A DNA stretch of 64,000 nt from Caenorhabditis remanei. Its lineage: Eukaryota > Nematoda > Chromadorea > Rhabditida > Rhabditidae. Below the pieces are notes generated by a model. It made no database searches. It saw only the letters and a list, made by a program, of their open reading frames with translations, and was not told the origin of the DNA. Made by a program: the position numbers and the translations under genes. This document shows, in pieces, positions 1-12,859 of this stretch (its first letter is position 1; every line of letters begins with the position of its first letter). The stretch spans positions 11,408,001 through 11,472,000 of the forward strand of contig NC_071328.1 of assembly GCF_010183535.1 (NCBI RefSeq). Direction: 5' to 3'.

Positions 1-551
1 ACTTCCTAATTATGAACCAACCTGGACCCAACATAAACCTCTTCCACTCCTTGCGCCCCGATGAAGGTCATTTTGAAAGGTGGCAAAGATGTAAATGAAG
101 ATGGGCACAATTGCAAAGTGGTCACTCCCTTCTTCCCTCTCCGTTCGGTCTTTTTCCTTTTGAAAAAGTCAATCGTCTCACCTCAATTGGTCTTCATGTG
201 TGTCTCTCCGAATGTTTTTGACCCGCTTTCAACGGAATGTTTTCGGAAGTATTTGAATTTTATTTTTCTTGGTCCCAAAGTTCCTTTCCACTTTTTGTTT
301 CTTTTCTCTTTTAATTCCACCTCATCAATCTTTCTTCTCTCCCTCCAATTATGATCGAAATTACCGGATTACTCTCTCTTTTTACTCTACAACTGTAATA
401 AAACGCGTCAAGAACTTGGTCGAAAACGACATTTATAATCCCGATCGTCTTCTTTTCCCATCCAACTTATTTTTTGCTTTTTTTTGTTTGCTTCTTCGAT
501 TTTCTTCTACAATAATTCCTTTTTTCAGAAAAAAAACGCCAGTGGTTCATA
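1..551. other. Upstream region of the myosin I gene
   Basis: No coding exon is supported here. Open frames of about 100 codons exist, but they are T-rich and look like no protein family. The stretch is pyrimidine-rich and ends in a strong acceptor (521-528) just before the myosin start, so it probably holds the promoter and outron of that gene. Confidence 0.6.
521..528 (+). promoter_or_regulatory. Probable spliced-leader acceptor of the myosin I gene
   Basis: TTTTTCAG lies 23 bp before the ATG at 552 with no matching upstream coding exon. In Caenorhabditis such acceptors close to the start usually receive SL1. The trans-splicing is inferred, not shown. Confidence 0.45.
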
Positions 552-3500
552 ATGGCGTTCCACTGGCAATCGAAAGTTAACGTCCAGCATGCGGGGGTGG
601 ACGATATGGTTCTTCTACCGAAACTTACTGAGCAGAGTATAGTAGAGAACCTGAAAAAAAGACTACAAGCAAATAGTATTTTTGTAAGTTCCTAGCGTTC
701 GAAAATTTATCGAAAATTATAAATTTCAGACATATATCGGCCCAGTGTTAATATCGGTGAATCCATTCAAACAGATGCCATATTTTACGGAAAAAGAAAT
801 GCTTTTGTATCAAGGTGCTGCTCAGTATGAAAATGCTCCACATATCTACGCATTGGCTGATAACATGTACAGAAATATGCTCATTGACAATGAATCACAA
901 TGTGTGATCATTTCGGGAGAATCTGGAGCCGGTAAAACGGTCAATGCGAAATTCATTATGAATTACATTTCGAGAATTTCTGGAGGAGGTCAGAAAGTTC
1001 AGGTAGAACCCTATTTTTGTGTTTTAGCCGCAAATTCTAATTTTCAGCACGTGAAAGATGTAATTCTGCAATCGAATCCTCTTCTGGAAGCATTCGGTAA
1101 CAGTGCGACAGTTCGTAACTGGAACAGTTCTCGATTCGGAAAATATGTAGAGATTGTATTCAGTAGAGGAGGAGAACCGATTGGTGGGAAGCTCTCGAAT
1201 TTCTTATTGGAGAAATCTCGAGTTGTCCATCAAAACGAGGGAGACAGAAACTTCCACATATTCTATCAATTGTGTGCAGGAGCCGATAAAAATTTGAGAA
1301 GTACACTGGGAATCGGAGAACTTCAGTATTATAATTACTTGAATATGAGCGGTGTTTTCAAAGCAGACGACACTGATGATGGAAAAGAATTGGAGAATAC
1401 TTTGGTAGGTATTATACAAAAAAGTAGAATTAAGTACAAGTGTTTTACATTTACAGCACGCCATGAAAGTTGTCGGAGTGAATGATCAAGAGCAACTGGA
1501 AGTACTCCGTATCGTTTCAGCTGTTCTCCATATTGGAAATATTGCATTCACAGAAGAAAATAATTTTGCAGCTGTCAGCGGCAAAGATTGTACGATTCCT
1601 GAACTTTTAAAGACTAAATTTTAGTTATTCTTTTCAGATCTCGAGTTCCCTGCATTCCTTCTCGGTCTCACTAATGCTGACATCGAAGCCAAGCTCACTG
1701 GTAGAAAAATGGAGAGCAAGTAAGTAATTTTAGGTTTATTTCCCACGAAATGTCAATATTTCCAGATGGGGAACACAAAAAGAAGAAATCGATATGAAAC
1801 TGAATGTGGATCAAGCGAATTACACGAGAGATGCGTGGGTGAAAGCGATTTATGCGAGACTTTTCGATTATTTGGTCAAAAAAGTCAATGATGCATTGAA
1901 TATCACTAGTCAATCGTCTTCGGATAATTTCTCGATCGGAATTCTCGATATTTATGGATTTGAAATTTTCAACAACAATGGTTTTGAACAGTTTTGGTTA
2001 GTTTTTCTTACAGTCGTGTGAAAAATAATCAATTAATATCTTTCAGTATAAACTTCGTTAATGAAAAACTTCAACAAATTTTCATCGAATTGACACTCAA
2101 AGCAGAACAAGAAGAATACGTTCGAGAAGGTATCAAATGGACTGAAATCGATTATTTCGACAATAAAATCGTGTGTGATTTGATTGAAATCAAGCGGCCT
2201 CCTGGAATAATGAGTCTTCTCGATGACACGTGTGCTCAGAATCACGGACAAAGAGAAGGAGTCGATCGTCAACTTTTGACAACTCTATCGAAATCTTTCG
2301 CTGGTCACCCTCATTTTGCTCCTGGTTCCGATTCATTCTTAATAAAACATTATGCTGGTGATGTGACATATAATGTTGATGGGTTCTGTGACAGGAACAG
2401 AGATGTTCTCTATCCAGATCTTATTCTTCTGATGCAAAAATCTTCCAAGTGAGTTCAACATTTTTGTGCATTGTGATTTCATTTAAATCCATTTTTACAG
2501 TGCATTTATTCGGTCGCTCTTCCCTGAAAATGTGGCTGCTTCCGCTGGAAAAAGGCCAACAACATTCTCTACAAAAATCAGAGTGAGTAAATTAACGAAT
2601 TTCGCCAATTGCAGTAATTTTATTTTCTAGACTCAAGCGAATACTCTCGTCGAATCACTGATGAAGTGTTCTCCTCATTACGTTCGGTGTATAAAACCAA
2701 ATGAAACGAAACGACCGAATGATTGGGAAGAAAGTCGAGTAAAACATCAAGTTGAATATCTCGGTCTTCGAGAAAATATTCGTGTGAGAAGAGCTGGATT
2801 CGCTTATCGGTAAATACCTTATTCAAACAAAATTCTGTTTTTCATTTTCCAGACGAGCATTCGACAAATTCGCACAACGTTACGCTATCGTCTCCCCACA
2901 AACATGGCCATCTTTCCAAGGAGATCAACAGAGAGCCTGTGAGATCATTTGTGATTCGGTTCATATGGAAAAGGGTCAATACCAGATGGGACGGACCAAA
3001 ATTTTTGTAAAGAATCCAGAATCGGTATGACTTCTTATACTTTTTTTTATCTCAGTTTCAATATTTTTTTTTCAGTTATTCTTGTTAGAAGAAACTCGTG
3101 AACGAAAGTTTGATGGATTCGCCAGAGTTATCCAGAAGGCGTGGAGACAATTTGCCGCAAGAAAGCAACATATCAAGCAGAAGGTTTGTTACCAATTTTT
3201 TAAATTGCTTACGGTAATGTTACTTTTTTAGGAACAAGCTGCTGATCTGATGTATGGAAAGAAGGAACGACGACGCTATTCTCTGAATCGTAACTTTGTC
3301 GGTGACTACATTGGATTGGAGCATCATCCAACACTCCAGTCTCTTGTTGGAAAACGACAAAGAGTTCTTTTCGCGTGTACTGCCAACAAATATGATAGAA
3401 AATTCAGAGTAAGACATTTTCAGATCATTTCAACACTAACCATTCTATTTACAGGTGTCAAAATTGGATGTACTTCTCACTGCAAACCATTTGACACTGA

Positions 3501-4585
3501 TCGGAAAAGAAAAAGTGAAAAGTGGGCCAGAGAAAGGAAAAATTGTTGAAGTTATCAAGAGACAACTCGACCTTCCACAGATCAAATCCATTGGTTTATC
3601 TCCATATCAGGACGATTTTGTGATAGTTTACGTTAGTGGAGAAGATTACTCTTCTCTTCTTGAAACACCATTCAAAACTGAATTTTGCACTGCTCTATCG
3701 TGGGTGTCGTTTCTCAAAAGAAAAATAGTATCCTTATTATTTCAGAAAAGCATACAAGGAACGAACTAACGGCACTCTTCACTTGGATTTCCGAAATTCA
3801 CACATTGTGAGTTACAAAAAGATGAAATTCGACTTTTCGGATGGTAAACGGACTGTGCAATTCGGTTGCGATGGTAGCTCATCAGCCCAGAAGACATTGA
3901 AACCAAATGGAAAAGTGCTGAATGTCAGTATTGGAACTGGAATGCCGAATACTACAAGTTAGTTGAATATCCTTTTTTATCGGAGCATGTTACTCAGAAT
4001 ATCTTATTTCAGGACCATCGACTGAACGCCCACAAGGAGGTTACACTCCCCGAAGGGATCAATTGAGAACTTCGACTCGTCGAACTAACAAAAACTCAAA
4101 TGGACCGCAGCCGATGAGAGCACCGGTCCCAGCCCATGGAATCAACAACAACTACAATCAACCACCACCACATTCTTCAGCTCCTTCTCCAGTTTCAACG
4201 AATCATCAGTATAATCAAGAACCCGCCAGAATTCCTGTGATGGGAAATGTGATCAGTCAGTTGAACAATATGAACATGACTGCTTCTGGAAATAATAATC
4301 CAGCTGCTGGAAGAGGTCCCCCTCCAGCACGTGGACCCAAACCGCCGCCACCAGCGAAGCCAAAGTTGAATCCAGTCGTCATTGCTGTCTATCCATATGA
4401 GGCTCAAGATGTTGATGAGCTCAGTTTCGAAGCTGGAGCTGAAATTGAGTTGATGAATAAAGGTAGGAACCTCCCCTCTTTTCTAGTCACTTCGTATTTT
4501 CAATCTTCCAGATGCCTCTGGTTGGTGGCAAGGGAAATATAACAATCGCGTCGGTCTCTTCCCTGGAAACTATGTCAAAGAATAA
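552..4585 (+). CDS. hum-1: Unconventional myosin class I with SH3 tail (HUM-1-like)
   Basis: Actin-based motor of the long-tailed class I (Myo1e/f type), expected at membranes and sites of endocytosis. The spliced product begins [19 protein letters not shown]. The P-loop GESGAGKT is at about residue 107. Switch I follows as [11 protein letters not shown], and switch II/relay as [15 protein letters not shown]. The actin-binding stretch [11 protein letters not shown] is in the exon near 2650. One IQ-like helix ([14 protein letters not shown], about 3128-3171) leads into a TH1 membrane-binding tail, then a Pro/Asn/Gln-rich TH2 region (about 4015-4370) and an SH3 domain split by the last intron and ending [10 protein letters not shown]. 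Most introns are 45-60 bp; the first runs 685-729. The start is chosen because it matches the usual myosin I N-terminus and follows an acceptor. The family call is secure; the symbol comes from similarity to C. elegans hum-1. Confidence 0.93.
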
Positions 4586-4931
4586 CTGTGTATTCAGTAA
4601 ATTTTAACTGCATGATCTCTTTTCCATTTTCTCCTCATCCCCACTACTGTGAACCGCCTGTTTGTGAACATTGATTACGAGTTTTTAAGAATAATTTCTT
4701 TACAAGCACCCTAGATATTTATACTCATCTTCTATCATTTTAAAACATTTCTACTTACTCTGTTTAATTCTCTTGTAAAATTGTAAAGTCACGTTTTGTA
4801 TTTCATGTTAAATTATGCTCCACTACTCGTCCCAATGAAGTTTTAAGCGCTTTATTGTTGAAAAATAAGTAATTTGTTAAAAAATAAGTAATCTGGAATG
4901 GTTTTTTTTTGAGAAAAAAGGAGATGCAAAT
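4586..4931. other. Convergent 3' regions of myosin I and the CHK kinase-like gene
   Basis: AT-rich sequence between two stop codons on facing strands. It should hold both 3' UTRs. No other gene or repeat is seen. Confidence 0.6.
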
Positions 4932-6779
4932 TTAAATTCTTGTCACTGGTTTCTTGTAGCTTTTGGTCACGTTTCTGCTGTGGAGATGGAACTTTTCAAC
5001 GTCATCCAGAAGATGTTCCATCTTTCCCAAAACGACTTTTTGATACTCTTCCACGTTTTCATCCGGAGAGCACATTGTCAGTTTTCTCTGAAAAATAAAA
5101 ATATTTCTCAGGATAATTTTTCTTCCAATAATCAAACCTGAGTAACTGGTCCAAACAATTGAACCAAACCGACTCCTCCGAACACAAAATAGCAACGATA
5201 CGATTCTTTTAGCTGAAAATTGTATTGTAAACAATAATTAAATTGCCAAAACAACCTGCTCAAGAGAGTACGGAGCCTTCTGACTTTGAAGGGCTTCCAG
5301 GAAAAAATTGTAGAATTTCTCCAGAAGTTCCTCCCAATATTTCTGACGATCTGGACCAGAGAGTGTGGAAACGAAGAGACGAACGAGATCTTCGGCAGGA
5401 TTTCCCATGTGGATTCCCTAGAAAATCAATGATGAGATTAGCAAAAAACACAATAACTTCTAGTTGATCACATCCTCAGTTGGCTTTTAAGTGTGGGTGT
5501 GCGTGGGTCAGTTGGTCACGCTTTTGCACCCGTGAGCTGTGAGTCTAAAGTTAGAACCCGCGCTCTAGAAAATTATTTCAAAAAGCTCTTGTCCTACCTG
5601 ATAATCAATTATCTTGCTGACGATCCACTCTTCCTTTTTCTCTTTCCATAAAACATTCGTTGCCCAGAGATCTCCATGAGCCAGAACAGGTTGATCGATA
5701 CCTGAAAATCCAGATTTCACTTATCAGATTCCAATTGATTCATCCTTACCAACATACTTATTTAGATTACTAGCAAGTTCGAAATTCACAATTTCCATTC
5801 CGAACGCCTCAATTTTCTTCACTTTTTCATCGAATTTCGCCGGATTCATCATTCGAACTTGTTGAAGAATTCCTTTAATTCCGTCTTCAGTCATGAGGGG
5901 TCCTGCTATTTTTTCGATATCAAATCCACTGATACTTTGTTTTTCTTCATCAGTCAAATGAAGACCACTGGCTTGGAAATGGGCTACGAATTTGAGGACC
6001 TAGAAAAGTGAAGGTTACTGTACAGGTTACGGTATCACGTTAAAAGACACAAAAAGAAGAAATAATTTGACACTAACCGGATAGAGTTCTCTTGGTTTGA
6101 CATTGACATAAAGATGTCTCACAATAGAATCTTCCGCATACTCCATTCCAATGAATCCTTTATTTCTGTTCTCCGAATCATATTTCTTTGAGAAATAGAC
6201 TCTTGGATTCAACAGATCTTCTCGCTTATCCCATTTCTCCACAATCTTATTTATATTGACTTCTCTGTTATGAATTGATTGAATTTCTGACTCCCACATT
6301 GCCCATAATCCAGCTTCTTGTTCTTCAGACATTGGATTCATCGCAAGCATTTGGCCAATTAATCCTTGAATATGGACGCAGTATGGGATTTTCAGAACGA
6401 ATTTCGATGGAAGATGGTCGTCGGATATAGTCCATTGGGGTTCGACTAGGATGACTCGACTCATAATTCCCTGAAAATGACGGAGAAAACTATTTGAAGA
6501 GGAGCAATTGCTTATTGGAAACTGAGAACTTTGTGACAATTTCTTATTTCGTGACACGATCTCAAAAGAAGTTGGTAGAGTACATGTCACCCCACCCTAC
6601 AAAATCTTTAAGCCATAACTCACGTTTCCCTCTCCAATTACAGTATACTTGGTACTCTTTCCCAATTTGGAATTTGTCTTCATTTGATCTTGAATCACTT
6701 CTTCCAAATCCTCGACAGTAACATGAGTATCGAATAGACCATCTCCATTCTCCAGAATAGTTTTCGGCTTCAGAGTCAT
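4932..6779 (-). CDS. CHK kinase-like (DUF1679) protein
   Basis: Member of the large nematode DUF1679/CHK family, distantly related to choline and aminoglycoside kinases; substrates are mostly unknown. The start MTLKPKTILENGDGLFDTHV is followed by the nucleotide-binding region, IGEGNVSYGLKI. Later exons give GFIGMEYAEDS, the catalytic loop HGDLWATNVLW (HxDxxxxN Brenner motif, plus positions about 5650-5690), then IVSKIIDYQ with the metal-binding Asp, and GNPAEDLVRLFVS. The gene ends KSYKKPVTRI. About seven exons are separated by short introns; one longer intron (about 5420-5600) holds a tRNA-like sequence. The key kinase residues are present, so an active enzyme is plausible. The exact family member cannot be named. 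Confidence 0.85.
5494..5574 (+). pseudogene. Degenerate tRNA-like sequence inside an intron
   Basis: TGGGTCAGTTGG resembles an A box and GTTAGAACCC resembles a decayed B box about 40 bp further on. The flanking heptamers can pair at 6 of 7 positions counting one wobble. The T stem does not form, so this is at best an old tRNA-derived copy. It sits in a CHK-gene intron on the opposite strand. Confidence 0.25.
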
Positions 6780-7780
6780 GGTTTCGTAAGAAGAAAATAA
6801 CTGAGTAGCTCATGCTGTAGTTGAATTCAGTTATATATCAAAAGACACACGCGTAGTTTATGTCATCGAATTCTCGTGTGGTTTGTGGGGAAGAGAAATA
6901 GACAGACAGAGGAAAAGAACACGGGTTTTGTGCTTGTGCCTTTCGACGGATGGATTATATATTTGATCGAGTTTGTGGGAGGAACTTTCTATGTACTCTG
7001 CTGTTTAATGTGATAAAAAATCATGAGTTTTTCAGATTTCGAGAGATCAAAGAAATGAAGCGATATGTGATTCGTAATCTTGAAAAAATTATTGAGATCA
7101 ACAGACAATATTTGACATCAAGCCACACTTCCACAGTGAGATAAAACGCTTAAAATAAACCAAACCGCTAGTGAAGTAGATTGAAGATGCTCTCTGAGCC
7201 AATAGACTGTCATTTTTGAAGGAACCTTTTGTTTTCAGTACTTTGAGTATCATAAACTTCGAACTTTTTCCGATCACCCTGGGATACTGTAGATTTATTA
7301 GGAAATCATGTTCCATACTGAAAACCGGGTTATCTCTGCAGAACGCTGAAATATATTGTCTGAATGGGAATAAATTATTAAACAGAAATCTTTATCACAA
7401 AACGAAAAAACACCGAAAATGCATTGGGGGAAAAAATTGAAATGTATAAGTAGAAACATGTTGTTAAAGGCCACAATCAAATGACTCGTTGATCAAAAGA
7501 AATGCAAAAAACTGAATTAAAAAGACCGTAAAACTCTGTTTGTCATTGGGGTTTTTAAGTGACTTAGATTTGGAAGTGTTTGGAATGAGAAAGGTATTTG
7601 GAAAATTATATACAATTCTAGAAAAAAAGAGATAAAGCATGGAAGTGTATGGAATGAATTAAAGAATTCAAAGATAAAATTGGATAAATTTACAGATTAC
7701 AAAAAGTACAACTAAATTCTGACAGGAACTAAACTGATACTAATAAAAAAAAAAGGTAAAAAATGCACTCCATAGGAGCA
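6780..7780. other. Gap between the CHK gene 5' end and the phospholipase B-like 3' end
   Basis: Both neighbours are on the - strand, so this should contain the CHK promoter (near 6780-6900) and the 3' UTR of the upstream gene (near 7700). Short open frames have no family resemblance. No RNA gene or repeat is recognised. Confidence 0.55.
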
Positions 7781-10305
7781 TCATACATCTGGAGTTCCTT
7801 CAGTAATTGTGCCAAGGAACGATTTGTGTCTTCCGACGGATATCGGTGCCAATTGAATTCCTGATGATGTTTGAGCCAATTCTGATTGTGCTCGAGTGTT
7901 TTGGCGGGTCAGTAGAGCCTTCTGCTCTTCTTTTTGTGCTTCTTCAAGCTTCTTTTGTGGTTCTTCAACAATCTCAAATCGTCCATGATCGCCCTGGAAC
8001 AGAAAAAATTATCGATAGTTAAATCTATATTTTTAAAACTAAACGAAAATTATTAAATCGAAATGGAAAAAAGTAAGGCATACCATTTTTGATTTCTGAT
8101 AGAAGAACGTTCCAAGAATACAGACAGTACAGAATGCTGCACCGACAACCACCATAGCCAAATTGTACAGAAACCGAATCGATCGACGAGACTACAAAAT
8201 AAAAATCATGCAGGTTTGCAAGCATAACTAAAGCATAAGCATTTAAATTCATTAAAATGATTACCGTTTTGATAGTTTTTCCGTTATGCGAAACTAATTC
8301 CTGGTCTTTAGCTTCATCGTGCGTTAGTGTGGTGCACTTCTTATGATTTGCATACGTTCGGAAATATGGGCATCCCTGAAAAACAAGAAACTTTTTCTAG
8401 CTTCTTTCTCTCTTAAAAGCTTACAACAGATGGGCAAAAGTAATTATCTTGTGAAAGAGTTGCTGATGACAGATTATAGAGATCACCACCGATCAATCGA
8501 TTCCATAACCATTTCGTCGCATAATTGTGACCTCTTCGATTCAACAATGGTTTATCTCTTATGAACAACCCACTGGGATATCTGGAAGTGATTGTCACCA
8601 TCGGATAGCTGATCATTCCGAATGTGGGTCTCTGAAAACACTTTACAATAAAATTACGCCAATAGTGAGATCCCCCTACCGATGTCACTCCAGTCTCCAC
8701 ATATTTTTGAATATCTCTCCAAACTTTAGACCATTTTCGTGAAACGTCGTACATGAAACCTTCAGTTTGATTTCGAGAGCATTGACATCGACTTCTGAAC
8801 ATTTAACTTTTTTGGCGATACAAATAACTAACGTACTTGAGAAGATTAGATTTTTGCTCATGGAATGATGAAACGTGAACAGGTCCCAACAAAACAACAA
8901 GTGCTTTTGGAATTTCTATTTGAAGGTGTTCGATAGCTCGCTTGATGTGTTCATATGATGGACCGTCGCATCGAGTACAGATCTGAAAATTAATGCTTGA
9001 ATAATGTATTAACAAATCAAATATTGAAAATACCTCTTCAGTTCCAATCGTGATGATGATCATAATCCACTCTTCCAAATAATTAACTTCAGTAAGTTTC
9101 TTTATTCTTCGTGTCAATTCAACAGCTTGTTTGTAGAGATCTTTAGTTGATGCACCGGTTTGAGCAACATTTAATTGATGATCAGGTAGATCAGCTCCCA
9201 TTCCATGTGACACTCCGACTATTTTTGGACTGAACTCTCGGAGAATATCTGAAAAAAGTTTTAACTTTATGAAAATCGGTGAAATCAATCTCACTAGGAA
9301 TAGTGATCAACCCATCAATCGTCGAGTCTCCTCCAATAGGGAAGCTGGCCCCTCGAAACTCAATATCAGCATTCGGCCATAATCCAATACCTGTTGCTAG
9401 AGCATCTCCCATTGCTGCGATGATTGTGATATCTTCTGGAGAGATATCAGCAACAGAACGTCCTGTCATCAATTCCAACTTTGTTCGAGGGCAAGAGAAG
9501 GTTTTTCTAAAAGCAAAAAGTAAATAATTTTTTTGTTTTTTGTTGAACAAATTAACACTTACCTGTCGTTGAAAGCAGAATTAATGACTCCAGCAACAGG
9601 TTGAAGTTTCTCTGGTTTGATAGCAGTCAGTGACTTCAAATGTTGATGATCCACACTGTCTCGTTCTCTGAACATCAAGATGATTGGTATTTATCAAAAT
9701 TATTTTCTGTAGAAGACAAACATCCCATGTAAGACGAAAATGGTTTCAATCAAAATTGTGAATTTGAAAGGAAAATCAGAATTAGGCAACTAAAAAGTGG
9801 AAAGAATAGGATTGAGAAGAGAGTGGCAGAGGCATGCGGTTTTAGCATTTCAAAAGAAACCCGTCTAGATCTTCCAGCTCATGAGATGATGTAGCAGTGT
9901 CGAAAAATTTGTCATAATCCGCTGATTTTCCCCACAATTTTATAAGTCTGAATTTGAACAAAATAATAGTGTTAATAAATTATTTTAGGAACAGAATATT
10001 TTTCCTACTTGGTTTTAAAAGTTGGAAAATTACCTCTCTTCACTGATATCACTTGAATCGTCATCGACTTCGTCACTATTTGGTTCTTCTTTTTCTCGTT
10101 TTTTTTGTTCTTCCGGTGAGAGTTTATCATCATCACTGGTTCTTCTACTTGCATAATCTGTCAGATTTGTTGAAAAATCTTCATAATCGACTAACTGGCG
10201 GGTTTCATCGTGGAATTCTCCTCGCAACTCTTTTTGATCAACTTCTGGATTTATTGAACCAGCTACAGCATAATATAAAAGACACAAGAGGAGTTGTAAC
10301 CGCAT
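7781..10305 (-). CDS. Phospholipase B1-like (GDSL/SGNH) membrane protein, catalytically degenerate
   Basis: Family members are type I membrane lipases. This product starts MRLQLLLCLLYYAVAG (signal peptide) and is followed by an acidic spacer. The lipase fold then matches phospholipase B1 block by block: RGASFPIGGDSTIDGLITIP, NILREFSPKIVGVS, and later IEIPKALVVLLGPVHVSSF. A membrane helix (FLYNLAMVVVGAAFCTVCIL, near 8100-8180) and a cytoplasmic tail ending EGTPDV close the protein. The catalytic residues are not conserved. The GDSL serine motif reads AAMGDALATG, the GxND motif reads IGTEE, and the final DxxH reads DKPL. It is therefore probably not a lipase but a pseudoenzyme, perhaps binding a lipid or protein. 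About ten exons; the gene diverges from rps-15. Confidence 0.85.
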
Positions 10306-11077
10306 TCTGAAAAATAAAAGTGAGAAAGTATTGGAAAATAGAAGAAAATGAGTGTGATAAGAAGGGCAATGATAACAGAATTGAAAACCAAAGATATATT
10401 TGCTTTTTTGTTGAGATTATGTAAAATACATCAGTTCACAGGAATACTTTTGAAGTGAAAAAAACTTAAGAAGAATTTTAATAGAATTTAGCAAATATTT
10501 TTGTTCTATTCAAAATAATATTGTAAATCTCGGTTATGAAATTTAAATCATGCGCATAATAGCTCATTTGTCATTTCTATTTGATAAATGGATCAAAGTT
10601 ATTACGGTGGAGCCTTAGATACTTGCAAAACTAATAATTTCACAGAAACAGGCCAAAAATAAGGAAAATGCAAAAAAAATTGTACTTTTTCAAACGCGCT
10701 CCATCGAAACCTGGCCAGTCGCCAACATTCACTGAACAGCGACTCAACCAATGATGAGTGATACACAACTCGGTCAACAGTAGAAATTCTTCCAAATTTC
10801 GCCTTTTTTTCTTGATTTTTTACTGAAACGCCGACATTTCTGTTCTAAATTTCGTTAAAAGCTGAGAAATCATCGCATTAAGTACATTTATAATACTTCG
10901 AATATCTATGAAGATATAAATTTTATTAAAAATGAGTTTTCAGCATTAATAATTTTTAGGCAGAAATATTGCCAACAAATCGATTTTTCTCAGTTAGTTT
11001 CAGTGGCTCTCGTATTGTTCCAACTTTGCTTTCTAATTTTTTAAACAGGTGTTATATTTCGGTTTTCAGGGTTAAAC
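10306..11077. other. Divergent promoter region of the phospholipase B-like gene and rps-15
   Basis: AT-rich noncoding DNA of about 770 bp between two start codons facing outward. A short piece near 10695 (CGCGCTCCATCGAAAC) resembles the arm of the inverted-repeat element at 43523-43661. No other element is recognised. Confidence 0.55.
11063..11069 (+). promoter_or_regulatory. Probable SL1 acceptor of rps-15
   Basis: TTTTCAG is 8 bp upstream of the rps-15 ATG with no upstream coding exon. Ribosomal protein genes of Caenorhabditis are commonly trans-spliced to SL1, so this position is a likely leader site. Confidence 0.55.
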
Positions 11078-11634
<557 letters not shown>

Positions 11635-11856
11635 AGTTATTTGTTGAACAATAAACTTGTTTTCAAAGTTGTTTATCGTTTTATTTGTTCCTTTCAATAC
11701 GTATTCCGATCTCTTCGAAGGCCTAATTCGGAAATACTGCAGCGGGCTTACTCAAAATTCGTAAGAGGACATGTATTTGATTCCCAACGATTCTTTGATG
11801 ATTGCGAATTGAGTCTTAAAATATTATATCAAAGGGAAGAAACTAGTGAAATATTT

Positions 11857-12192
11857 ATGGACCTATGCACAAGATAGCAAAAATAGTTTTTTGGGCTCCG
11901 GGACATTTCGCCACCAGACATTTCGCCACCGGACGTTTCGCCACCAAAAAATGGAGAATTTTAAAAGCTTCATACGGAGAAAAACATACCACTAGTACGC
12001 ATAGATTGTGATATTTAAAGTGATGTGCTTTTTTCCCTATAAAGCTTTGGAAATTCTCCATTTTTTGGTGGCGAAACGTCCGGTGGCGAAATGTCTGGTG
12101 GCGAAATGTCCGGTGGCGAAATGTCCGGTGGCGAAACGTCTAGTGGCGAAATGTCCCGGAGCCGTTTTTTGCTACCTTGAGAATAGGTCCAT
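11857..12192. repeat. Foldback repeat built from 15-bp units
   Basis: The outer arms match inversely (ATGGACCTAT...AGC-AAAA on the left; its complement on the right). Inside, the left arm has three copies and the right arm six copies of a 15-bp unit, GGTGGCGAAATGTCC and variants, in opposite orientations. They flank a short centre that is itself partly palindromic. It looks like a miniature inverted-repeat element whose arms gained tandem units unequally. No protein is encoded, and I see no clear target duplication. Confidence 0.8.
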
Positions 12193-12386
12193 TGATGAAG
12201 ATAAACAGATGTGATCCACTTCTATGTATTCAACGAATGCTCATGTCGTGAATATGACAGCTTCTTGAAATCATTAGCTTGAAAATCCCAGACGTTCAGA
12301 CGAATTAACAAACAAGCCTCGTGTTGTACAGAAACTTGATTTTTGAAGCCGTCCAGAACAAATTTCAGTGCCCACATACTTTAAAC

Positions 12387-12658
12387 CATACTTGTCAAAA
12401 ATCGGGCCGGCCCGTCGGACCGGATTCAAAAATGTGTACTCACTTTGTAACACAATTTTCTGAAATTTTTCGAAAATTTAGAGTAAAAATGCTTACATTA
12501 TCATACATATTTACCTTTTTATTGAATTTTGAAGTTTTATTCGAAAACCTTTTTTTTTCAAAAAATTTCCAAAAAAAAACATCAAATTTTCAAAAACTGT
12601 TTCAAAACGGGCCGGGATTTATCCTGATTTTGGCACGGCCCGGCCCGTGACAAGTATG
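12387..12658. mobile_element. Non-autonomous hAT-like MITE with 8-bp target duplication
   Basis: A 272-bp element begins CATACTTGTCA and ends TGACAAGTATG, so the termini are perfect 11-bp inverted repeats. GC-rich subterminal inverted sequences (GGGCCGGCCCG) follow. It is flanked on both sides by the direct repeat CTTTAAAC (12379-12386 and 12659-12666). An 8-bp duplication of the form nTnnnnAn is typical of hAT transposase. The inside is AT-rich and noncoding. Confidence 0.82.
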
Positions 12659-12859
12659 CTTTAAACATTCGTGTTTGTCTTTTGAAATTGGTGGAGTGTA
12701 ATTCAACAGTTCTCACGGTAATTACTTGTGAACATTTTTCACAACTTTATTTGGCGGACGAATAAAGTTTCCACAGCATTTTTATTCATTCGAGAGAATT
12801 CGATCAAAAAGGTACTACAACGCAAAAGAGAAATAGAGAAGAACTAGACATATACTGAT

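Larger units (their letters stand above)
11635..12859. other. Intergenic region carrying two inverted-repeat elements
   Basis: Convergent gap between rps-15 and the NDUFA4-like gene. Apart from the elements at 11857-12192 and 12387-12658, listed separately, there is no gene; open frames here are produced by the repeats. Confidence 0.6.

Noticed and set aside
12008..12214. Open frame with repeated VAKCPVAKR-like residues
   Set aside because: The repetition is a direct read-through of the 15-bp DNA repeat in the foldback element, with no start context or family resemblance.
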